Assembly (NCBI RefSeq): GCF_014212135.1
Contig: NZ_JACJVQ010000007.1
Location: 62,001-126,000 of the forward strand
Direction: 5' to 3'
DNA length: 64,000 bases
Source: Cohnella thailandensis
Lineage (GTDB): Bacteria; Bacillota; Bacilli; Paenibacillales; Paenibacillaceae
This document shows positions 42,360 through 49,344 of this stretch, in pieces; positions within the stretch are counted from its first letter, which is position 1, and the number at the start of each line of letters is the position of its first letter. The notes under the pieces were generated by a model, which saw only the letters and a program-made list of their open reading frames with translations, did no database searches and was not told where the DNA came from. Position numbers and translations under genes: made by a program.

Positions 42360-44123
42360 TTAGTAGGCGGTCGGGATTTCCCCTTCATTGATGCGACGGA
42401 TGACATCCAGCGGAATTTTGGGCTTGCGATCCCAGGTCAGCAGACCGCAGATTTCCGTCTCTGTGTCCGTCAGCTGCGTGTAGCAATAACCTTGGACAAG
42501 ACCGGAGACGACCATCGGATGAATGACGTCCGTAACCTGCTCGAGGAATTCGCGCTCGTCCGACGCGCATGGCGTCACGTCGGGAGATTCCTCCAGGACG
42601 CGCAGGTTGACGCCTCCGAATTCGGTTACCATGATCGGCTCGCCGCCATATCGATAGCCCGGGGCGTAGACGAATTTGCGGCCCGGCATGTCGTTTAGTA
42701 TTCGCTCCAGATCGGAATACCGGTCGAGCAGGGTACGCCGGTCCCGCGAATAATCGTGAACGGTGCATAGATCGGACAGGCAGTGCTCCCAGCCGTCGTT
42801 GGACAGCACCAGCCTCGTCGAATCGATCGACTTGGTAAAATGGTACAGGCTCATCGCGTGATGCCGCTGCTTCGGATCGATCAGAATGTCCGGCACGCCC
42901 CAGCTCTCGTTGAGCGGAACCCAAGCGACGATGCAAGGATGGTTGTAATCGCGCCGGATGATCTCTCCCCATTCCCGGGTCATCCGGTAAGCATAATCCT
43001 CGGAATAGGCATAAGCATTCGCGGCTTCGCCCCACACCAGTACGCCCAGCCTGTCGCACCAATACAGGTATCTCGGATCCGCGACCATCTGGTGCTTGCG
43101 CATGCCGTTAAAGCCCATTTGCTTGCAGAGCTCCACGTCCAGCCGAATCGCTTCGTCCGACGGCGCCGTCAGGATGCCGTCGTGGAAGTATCCTTGATCC
43201 AGCACCAGCTTCATCGGATAAGGCTTGTTGTTCAAGCATACTTTACCGTCTTCTACAGAGATTTTACGCATTCCGAAGTAGCTTGTCACGCGATCCGTGA
43301 CTTCACCCTCGACATAGAGAGTGAATTCGACATCGTAGAGATTCGGCTTCTCCGGCGACCACCACCGTCCGAAGCCGTGATCGTTGAAGTCTTTCAGGTT
43401 GATGCGGCGGGTTTCAAGCGCTCCCGCTTCGATTCGTTCCCTGGCGATCGTTTTGCCGTCGAAGGAGATTTTGATTTCCAGATCGGCTCGGGCATCCGGA
43501 GCCAAACCTTCGATCCTGGTCTCGATCTCGATCTCGTTCGTGTCCAGATGCGGAGTGAAGCGGGCCCGGGATAGGGAGACGGAGTCGACGAATTCCATCC
43601 AGACCGATTGCCAGATGCCGGTCATGTTCCGAAACCACATGACTTCGCCCTTCTCCTTCCAGTATTGCTTGCCGCGCGGCAGCGCCAAGTCCTCGAAGTA
43701 ATCCTGGGCGCGGACGACGATCGTATGCTCCTCGGTTCCCTCGGCAAGGATGTCCGTCACGTCGGCGGAGAAAGAAGCGTTGCCTCCTTCGTGGCTGCAC
43801 GCCAGCCGTCCGTCCACCCAGACGGAAGCGTCGTAGTCGACCGCTCCGAAATGAAGGACGACGCGCTTGTTCTCCGCTTCGCGGGGAAGCCGCACGGTAC
43901 GGCGATACCAGACGACATCGTGGAATTCCGTCTCCCCGATGCCGCTGAGCGGACTCTGGTAGCAGAACGGAACCGCGATCGTCCGGTCGAACTCCCCTTT
44001 CTCGTACCATCTTTGGGCCATTCCGACATGGCCGTCATCCATGCGAAACTCCCACGTTCCGTTTAAGCTCATCCACGTATCCCTTACAAATTGGGGGCGC
44101 GGATATTCCGGTCGTATGCTCAT
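42360..44123 (-). CDS. Glycoside hydrolase family 2 enzyme (copy B)
   Basis: 587 residues, clearly paralogous to copy A across the whole length, sharing PFCYQS, GIG-TEFHDVVWYRR and LPRGKQYWKEK. E406 in WVPLNESWG is the acid/base and E501 in MVTEFGGV the nucleophile. No leader. AAAGGGG precedes the ATG. It begins the kinase operon, while copy A ends the importer operon. Differences are spread along the chain, so the copies likely act on different linkages or sugars. Confidence 0.9.
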   Translation of the reverse strand: MSIRPEYPRPQFVRDTWMSLNGTWEFRMDDGHVGMAQRWYEKGEFDRTIAVPFCYQSPLSGIGETEFHDVVWYRRTVRLPREAENKRVVLHFGAVDYDASVWVDGRLACSHEGGNASFSADVTDILAEGTEEHTIVVRAQDYFEDLALPRGKQYWKEKGEVMWFRNMTGIWQSVWMEFVDSVSLSRARFTPHLDTNEIEIETRIEGLAPDARADLEIKISFDGKTIARERIEAGALETRRINLKDFNDHGFGRWWSPEKPNLYDVEFTLYVEGEVTDRVTSYFGMRKISVEDGKVCLNNKPYPMKLVLDQGYFHDGILTAPSDEAIRLDVELCKQMGFNGMRKHQMVADPRYLYWCDRLGVLVWGEAANAYAYSEDYAYRMTREWGEIIRRDYNHPCIVAWVPLNESWGVPDILIDPKQRHHAMSLYHFTKSIDSTRLVLSNDGWEHCLSDLCTVHDYSRDRRTLLDRYSDLERILNDMPGRKFVYAPGYRYGGEPIMVTEFGGVNLRVLEESPDVTPCASDEREFLEQVTDVIHPMVVSGLVQGYCYTQLTDTETEICGLLTWDRKPKIPLDVIRRINEGEIPTAY

Positions 44124-44231
44124 GATCGTTCCCCTTTTCGGCGCTTAAGTCTTATTGGAACCTCATTTTATCACCCGCTCATTCCGCGTAGAATCCGATT
44201 CGTTTGACCGGTTTGGTGTCATTTTTTGCAG

Positions 44232-44261
44232 TTGACTTAAAATGCCAGTCAGTGTTATATT
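44232..44261 (+). promoter_or_regulatory. Promoter of the YtrB/YtrA-like operon
   Basis: -35 TTGACT (44232-44237), 18-bp spacer, -10 TATATT (44256-44261). The start codon lies 40 bp further on. Confidence 0.8.
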
Positions 44262-44282
44262 GTGCATACACAACATACACAA
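44260..44282. promoter_or_regulatory. Candidate GntR/YtrA operator
   Basis: TTGTGCAT and ATACACAA form an 8-bp inverted repeat (one mismatch) around 7 bp. It overlaps the end of the -10 box and the start point. The GntR protein encoded last in the operon is the natural ligand. Confidence 0.65.
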
Positions 44283-44301
44283 TTTGAAACGGAGGTACGA
44301 C

Positions 44302-45156
44302 ATGCTGGCCTTGGACATCCGGAATTTAAATAAGAAATATCCGAACTTTGAGCTTCGAGACGTATCGTTCCAGTTGGAAAAGGGTTATATCATGGGGTTT
44401 ATCGGCGCCAACGGCGCAGGCAAAACGACCACGATCAAATCGATGCTGAATTTGATTCAGGCCGATAGCGGAGAGGTTCGCATACTGGGCAAGAAAATGG
44501 CGGAGCACGAAACCGAGCTGAAACAAGAGATCGGATTCGCCTTCGGCGGGATCGACTTCTATACCCGAAGCAAAATCAAAACGTTGACCGACGTGATCAA
44601 GAAGTTCTACAAAAATTGGAACGATGACACGTATTCCACCTATCTTAGAAGATTCAAATTGGACGAAAACAAAAAAATCGCCGAATTGTCGGCGGGGATG
44701 AAAGTAAAGTACAATCTGGCCATTGCCCTATCCCATGGCGCTAAGGTGCTCATTCTCGACGAACCGACAAGCGGACTCGATCCGGTCGCAAGAGACGATC
44801 TCTTGGATATTTTCCAATCGCTCGTCCTTGATGGCGAAGTCAGCATCCTGTTCTCGACTCATATCACATCCGATTTGGAGAAGTGCGCGGATTTCATCAC
44901 CTTCGTCGATAACGGCAAAATCGTCAATAGTTCGGATAAAGAACATTTCAGGGAGACCTACCGACTGCTGAACGGCAAAGAAAGCGATCTGCATCAGGTG
45001 AAAGACAAGCTTATTTCCTACAAAGTGAACTCCTTCGGCTTTACGGGTTTGATCCACGCCGGAGACTTCGATCCGGCTCTCGATATTCGGGCAACCATAC
45101 CGAGCCTCGAGGAGATCATGATCTTTTTCGCGAAAAAGGAGGAAACGTATGTATAA
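44302..45156 (+). CDS. ABC transporter ATP-binding protein (YtrB-like)
   Basis: 284 residues; ATG at 44302 behind GGAGG. Walker A is GANGAGKTT (35-43). The signature is ELSAGMK instead of the usual LSGGQ. Walker B is VLILDEPTSGLDP, with an H-loop His in LFSTHITSD. The C-terminal tail of about 70 residues is typical of the BcrA/YtrB exporters. It overlaps the membrane protein gene by 8 bp. YtrB-like systems respond to cell-wall antibiotics in Bacillus; here that role is inferred only from similarity. Confidence 0.87.
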   Translation: MLALDIRNLNKKYPNFELRDVSFQLEKGYIMGFIGANGAGKTTTIKSMLNLIQADSGEVRILGKKMAEHETELKQEIGFAFGGIDFYTRSKIKTLTDVIKKFYKNWNDDTYSTYLRRFKLDENKKIAELSAGMKVKYNLAIALSHGAKVLILDEPTSGLDPVARDDLLDIFQSLVLDGEVSILFSTHITSDLEKCADFITFVDNGKIVNSSDKEHFRETYRLLNGKESDLHQVKDKLISYKVNSFGFTGLIHAGDFDPALDIRATIPSLEEIMIFFAKKEETYV

Positions 45157-45805
45157 CTTATTGAGGAAGGATTTAAAAATAGGAGTACATCCTATGTTTT
45201 TTCTCTTCCCGCTTTTAATGGGCGCCTTGATGCTCATTCCCGGCTGGATCTATTTCATTGTTCTTCTGTATTTCTGCTGGATCACGGTCCCGAATATTTT
45301 CTACGGATTTAGGTCCCAGAACGATTTGATGTTTACCGCCATGATGCCCGTGAGCAAAAAGGATATGGTGAAAGCAAGGATATCCGTTATTGTCATTCTG
45401 GAACTTCTGCATATCGTGATCGCCATGCTCTACGGTCTGATCACGACTCGCTTATACACGAACATAGACTACTATTTCTTCAAGCCCTCCCCGGGTTTCT
45501 GGGGCTTATGCTTTGTCATGCTGGCGATCTTCAACCTGACCTTAATCCCAATGTATTATAAAACGGCGTATAAATTCGGCTCGGCGTTGATCGTTTCCAT
45601 TACAAGTGCCATGCTCTTTGCCGTAGCCGCTCAATGGCTGGGAATCCAGAATACGAAGATGTCCGAAATATTTAACGTGACCGTCGGCGACCACATGGCC
45701 CTTCACTCCTCCATCCTGATAGCGGGAATCGCGATCTTTATCGCGTTCACGTGGATCGCTTATCGAATGGCCTTTAAACGATTCCTGAAAGTGGAGATCC
45801 AATGA
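45149..45805 (+). CDS. ABC-2 type membrane protein (partner of the YtrB-like ATPase)
   Basis: 218 residues with about six predicted spans and few charged residues outside the loops. MYNLLRKDLKIGVHPMFF and the motif MMPVSKKDMVKAR resemble the BcrB/YhcI-type ABC-2 proteins seen with YtrB-like ATPases. GGAGGAAACG precedes the ATG. The end overlaps the GntR gene by ATGA. Confidence 0.8.
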   Translation: MYNLLRKDLKIGVHPMFFLFPLLMGALMLIPGWIYFIVLLYFCWITVPNIFYGFRSQNDLMFTAMMPVSKKDMVKARISVIVILELLHIVIAMLYGLITTRLYTNIDYYFFKPSPGFWGLCFVMLAIFNLTLIPMYYKTAYKFGSALIVSITSAMLFAVAAQWLGIQNTKMSEIFNVTVGDHMALHSSILIAGIAIFIAFTWIAYRMAFKRFLKVEIQ

Positions 45806-46167
45806 ATGTAGCTATCTCGAACACCTCCGAAAAACCGATTTACCAGCAGCTTTTCGATCAAATCAGTGCCCAGATTCTAACTGGCGAGTTGCCCGGCGGC
45901 TATCCCTTGCCGCCCATTCGGCAAGCGGCCCAGGAGCTTCGCATCAGCGTCATCACCATCAAGAAAGCCTGGGAAGAGCTCGAACGAAGCGGGTTGATCA
46001 CTACGACTACGGGAAAAGGGTGCTTCGTCGCTGATTTCTCCTCCGAAGAAATGCTTCGGATGCGCAACGATATGATCATGAAGCAGATGGCCGGCGACAC
46101 GGACTACTACAAATCCTTCGGCCTCAGCTTAGAGGAAGCGATCGAGCTTCTGAAGAAGGTTTATTGA
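45802..46167 (+). CDS. GntR-family regulator (YtrA subfamily)
   Basis: 121 residues: a winged helix with PIYQQLFDQISAQILTGELP and SVITIKKAWEELERSGLI, and only a short C-terminal extension as in YtrA. It is encoded last in the operon, while ytrA leads its operon in Bacillus subtilis. It overlaps the upstream stop and probably represses the whole unit through the inverted repeat at 44260. The ligand is unknown. Confidence 0.9.
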   Translation: MNVAISNTSEKPIYQQLFDQISAQILTGELPGGYPLPPIRQAAQELRISVITIKKAWEELERSGLITTTTGKGCFVADFSSEEMLRMRNDMIMKQMAGDTDYYKSFGLSLEEAIELLKKVY

Positions 46168-46176
46168 CTGGAATAA

Positions 46177-46214
46177 GGGTGTCTCCGTCATCCGCGATGA
46201 CTGCTGAGACACCC
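46177..46214. terminator. Hairpin between GntR and the small-protein gene
   Basis: GGGTGTCTC pairs with GAGACACCC, and inside it GTCATC pairs with GATGAC. There is no clear T run on the plus strand and only TTATT on the minus strand, so efficiency is uncertain. Confidence 0.5.
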
Positions 46215-46266
46215 TCAAGCTCGGCGTCGCCTACGCCTGTTCGGTTATTCGGGTATCAAGACCTTA

Positions 46267-46581
46267 TTAAGGGGCCAGCTTGGTGATGAGGTAAGGAGTT
46301 ACGGTGCGTTGCGTGTTCGTCGGATTCTGAATCGTGATCCGCCAGTTCGTCGTGCTCGTAGGGAAGCTCTCGGAAGCAAAAGCCATCGCCGTCGGAGTGC
46401 TAATGGTCCAGCCTGCGTTCACCACGACTCTGCCTTCTGCGGCCGTCAGATTAAATGTCACGAACGAATTGGCGTCAACGGTATCGGAAGAGAAGACGGA
46501 GCGAAGAAATCCATTGCCAAGATTTTGGCGAATGCGAACTCTCCGGAGTCTGACGATTTTGCCCTTGCGCATTTTTCTCAT
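46267..46581 (-). CDS. Small uncharacterised protein with Arg-rich N-terminus and beta-rich domain
   Basis: 104 residues. AAAGGAGG sits ahead of the ATG at 46581 with ideal spacing, which supports expression. The first 19 residues have ten Arg/Lys and no hydrophobic leader. The rest is Ser/Thr/Asn/Val-rich and ends in NWRITIQNPTNTQRTVTPYLI, the style of small beta-sandwich domains found at the ends of collagen-like or exosporium-type surface proteins. I do not recognise a defined family, and no function is assigned. It lies alone between converging and diverging regulators. Confidence 0.6.
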   Translation of the reverse strand: MRKMRKGKIVRLRRVRIRQNLGNGFLRSVFSSDTVDANSFVTFNLTAAEGRVVVNAGWTISTPTAMAFASESFPTSTTNWRITIQNPTNTQRTVTPYLITKLAP

Positions 46582-46625
46582 GTTCGTCACCTCCTTTCTC
46601 GCTACTTAGTAAATGATCGTATCTG

Positions 46626-46716
46626 CTATCATGCGTAGACTTCTTCATCTGCTCATCTATCTATTTTTCTTATAAGCTATAAAAGATGGCTAAACGGCAG
46701 GCTTCGCGCATGATAG
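46626..46716. repeat. Widely spaced perfect inverted repeat upstream of the small-protein gene
   Basis: CTATCATGCG (46626-46635) is the exact reverse complement of CGCATGATAG (46707-46716), with 71 bp between. It lies in the 5' region of the small gene and could fold the leader, or be an operator pair. No known riboswitch pattern is recognised. Confidence 0.5.
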
Positions 46717-46730
46717 ACTCCAGAAAAAGA

Positions 46731-46773
46731 GGCGGAACCGCTTCGACCTTTCCTTGGTCGAAGCGGTTCCGCC
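46731..46773. terminator. Bidirectional terminator
   Basis: A perfect 18-bp stem beginning GGCGGAACCGC with a 7-nt loop. TCTTTTT follows on the minus strand and CCTTTTG on the plus strand. It ends the AraC transcript, 61 bp past its stop. Confidence 0.8.
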
Positions 46774-46833
46774 CCTTTTGCCGTTTTGCCCTTAAACACA
46801 TGAGATATTATTCTCGCGACTGGAAGACGGCTA

Positions 46834-47754
46834 TCAATCCTCAACCCCCCATGGGGCAGAAGATTTACGCATCTCTTTCATGTCCTGCAGCGGAGGCAGG
46901 CCGAACAGCCTGCGGTATTCCCGGTTGAATTGCGACGGGCTTTCGTAGCCGACGGCCGAGGCGGCCATCGTGGCTCCTACGGAACCGCTTAACATCAGCC
47001 GCTTGGCTTCCTGCAGCCGAAGCTGCTTCTGATACTGCAAGGGACCCATGGTCGTGATCGCTTTGAATTTGTGATGCAGCCCGGAAGCGCTCATGTTGCA
47101 CGATTTGGCAAGCTCCTCGACGGTAAACGAACGATCGTAATGGTCTTTGATCCACTGGATCGCCTTGCCGATCCCATCCTCGCGATGACCGAAGAGCCAC
47201 TTCTGGAAAAACAAGTGACCGTACTCCCCGGACAGCAAGCGGAAGATCATCTCCTTCTTGAGCAGTTCGGACAGATAGCGAACTTCCCCGGGACGTCCGA
47301 GCAGCTTTAGCAGCCGGTAAAAGATATCCAACAGCTCGGCATCCGATCGGCCGATGAAAGCTCCGGCATCGGGACCGTTCCCCTTCGGATCCGCGACCAG
47401 ACCGGCCTCCATGACCACGGACGCGAGCTCCTGCGTCGTCAAATCGATTCGCAGCCCGACATAAGGCGTTTGCTCCGTCGCCCCGACGACTTGGGCGGAC
47501 GCCGGCATATCGATCAAAGACGCCAAGTAATCTCCAGCCGAATAATCAAAGATCTCTCGGACCCGATAGAACCTCTTGCCCCCCTGTAGAATTAGGCAAA
47601 AAGACGGGGTCAAAATCCCCGAGCTCCTCAGGGTATCGCGGCTATGTTTAACGATGCTCAGATACGGGACGCCGGTTGGCGTTCGTCCCTCCGCAAGCGG
47701 AATTCGATTCGTCATGGCAAGGAGTCGATTCAAAGCTTTCTTGTGTTCCGTCAT
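46834..47754 (-). CDS. AraC-family regulator with AraC_N domain
   Basis: 306 residues. The N-terminal AraC_N-type domain (about 20-180) has CLILQGGKRF and GLRIDLTTQELA. The C-terminal double helix-turn-helix has AKSCNMSASGLHHKFK and VGYESPSQFNREYRRLFGL. This domain type regulates oxidoreductases and exporters in many bacteria. It is divergent from the DHA2 exporter at 47.9 kb, its likely target. GGAGGGGG precedes the ATG. Confidence 0.9.
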   Translation of the reverse strand: MTEHKKALNRLLAMTNRIPLAEGRTPTGVPYLSIVKHSRDTLRSSGILTPSFCLILQGGKRFYRVREIFDYSAGDYLASLIDMPASAQVVGATEQTPYVGLRIDLTTQELASVVMEAGLVADPKGNGPDAGAFIGRSDAELLDIFYRLLKLLGRPGEVRYLSELLKKEMIFRLLSGEYGHLFFQKWLFGHREDGIGKAIQWIKDHYDRSFTVEELAKSCNMSASGLHHKFKAITTMGPLQYQKQLRLQEAKRLMLSGSVGATMAASAVGYESPSQFNREYRRLFGLPPLQDMKEMRKSSAPWGVED

Positions 47755-47778
47755 TCTCCCCCTCCGTTCCTAGCTCGA

Positions 47779-47808
47779 ATTATAAAGCGGATTTGCAGCT
47801 TTAGGCAA
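47779..47808 (-). promoter_or_regulatory. Promoter of the AraC_N regulator
   Basis: -35 TTGCCT (47808-47803), 18-bp spacer, -10 TATAAT (47784-47779) on the minus strand, 25 bp before the start codon. Confidence 0.65.
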
Positions 47809-47899
47809 TAAATAAGCAGGAACGGTCTACTTCCTTCCGCCGATTCCATCCATAATGATTCTCGGAACGTTATCTTATCTCAAGGGAAGGAAGCCTGTT

Positions 47900-49297
47900 A
47901 TGATTCCATCAAAATCGATCCTTTTAACCATTATTATCGCCTGCCAGCTTATCGTGGTGCTTGACGCCTCCGTCATGGTAACCGCCATTCCGGAAATCGG
48001 CCGTTCGCTGCGCATGTCGACGACAAGCTTGACTTGGGTTCAGAACAGCTATATCTTGGCCTTCGGCGGCATGCTGCTGCTGGGCGCCCGGGCGGGCGAT
48101 CTGCTTGGTCGCAGAAGAATGCTTGCGATCGGCATCGGATTATTTACGCTTACCTCTCTGACGGCGGGCTTGGCGCCGACAGCCGGATTCCTGCTCGTCT
48201 CCCGCGCCGTCCAAGGCTTCTCGGCCGCGCTGGCAACGCCTGCCGCCCTGGCTTTATTATCCGCAAGCTTCGTAGAGAGCAAGGAACGCTCGAGGGCGAT
48301 CGCGATGTACAGCTCGGTTTCGGCCGGAGGCGGCAGCATCGGTCTCCTTCTCGGAGGATTGCTTACGGATCTTATCTCTTGGCGCGCCGGGATGCTGATC
48401 AATGTCCCTATCGGAGTCGTATTGCTGATTCTGGTTCAGAGGCATATCCAGCCGACGGGCACGAGAAAAGGAAGGTTCGATCTCTGGGGGGCGATGTCCT
48501 CGGTCATCGGCATGACCGCTCTCGTATACGGCTTCGTTCAAGCCGCGGATCTCGGTTGGGGGAATCCGGCAACCTGGATTTGGCTTGCGGCCGGCATCGT
48601 TTCGTTGGCGGCATTCGTTCGAATCGAAGCGCGGGCGGCCGAACCGATCGTCCCGCTCCGATTGTTCGCAAGCCGCCAAAGGTCCGTCGCGTATCTGGGA
48701 CGGTTCCTCTTGGTGAGCGGGAATTTCTCTCTCTTCTTCTTTATCCCTCAATACTTGCAGAACGTCCTGGGTTACGGCTCGCTTCAAGCCGGCTTGGCCT
48801 TCCTGCCGTTCACGGGCGCCCAGTTCGCGATGATGTACCTGATCCCCGGGCTGGTGAATCGCTTCGGCAACCGGAAGGTACTGACCGCCGGGCTGCTGCT
48901 CGCCATTCTGGGCACGCTCTGGTTAAGCCGGATCGTTTACGTGCAGGACGGGTTTTTCCCGCTTATGTTCATCCTGTTGATCCTAATGGGCATCGGAGCC
49001 GGCATGGCGTTCCAACCGCTCACCGCCATGGGACTCTCGGACGTGGAGCCTCGCGATTCGGGCGCGGCCTCGGGCCTTGTCAACGTCGCGCATCAGAGCG
49101 GTTCTTCGCTGGGGTTGGCCGTTCTCGTAACCGTATTTAACGGAATGCTCCCTGCCGATCCGCCTTCCCGGCTGGAGTTCGCCCACGGCGTTTCGGCCTC
49201 CATGCTGGGATCGGTCGTCTTCCTTGCCGCCGCCCTTGTCGCGGTTCTTCTCGGCTTCGTAACGGCTCGGAAAACAGCGACAGCCATGGACGCCTAA
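47900..49297 (+). CDS. MFS drug exporter, DHA2 (EmrB/QacA) family
   Basis: 465 residues with about 14 predicted spans. ATG at 47900 has GGAAGG upstream, so a start 15 codons earlier is rejected. D32-equivalent in VVLDASVMVTAIP and the ARAGDLLGRRR loop are DHA2 hallmarks (D in span 1, motif A). Such proteins expel lipophilic or cationic drugs with protons. The divergent AraC protein probably controls it. The drug is unknown. Confidence 0.88.
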   Translation: MIPSKSILLTIIIACQLIVVLDASVMVTAIPEIGRSLRMSTTSLTWVQNSYILAFGGMLLLGARAGDLLGRRRMLAIGIGLFTLTSLTAGLAPTAGFLLVSRAVQGFSAALATPAALALLSASFVESKERSRAIAMYSSVSAGGGSIGLLLGGLLTDLISWRAGMLINVPIGVVLLILVQRHIQPTGTRKGRFDLWGAMSSVIGMTALVYGFVQAADLGWGNPATWIWLAAGIVSLAAFVRIEARAAEPIVPLRLFASRQRSVAYLGRFLLVSGNFSLFFFIPQYLQNVLGYGSLQAGLAFLPFTGAQFAMMYLIPGLVNRFGNRKVLTAGLLLAILGTLWLSRIVYVQDGFFPLMFILLILMGIGAGMAFQPLTAMGLSDVEPRDSGAASGLVNVAHQSGSSLGLAVLVTVFNGMLPADPPSRLEFAHGVSASMLGSVVFLAAALVAVLLGFVTARKTATAMDA

Positions 49298-49314
49298 GTC
49301 CTGCGCTGTCGCTG
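49271..49314 (-). terminator. Terminator of the hydrolase operon, inside the end of the DHA2 gene
   Basis: CAGCGACAG (49275-49283) and CTGTCGCTG (49306-49314) form a 9-bp stem spanning the DHA2 stop codon. On the minus strand TTTT follows, so it ends the converging hydrolase transcript. Confidence 0.6.
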
Positions 49315-49344
49315 TATCCTTGAGGGCCTTGAAGGCAGAATGCG

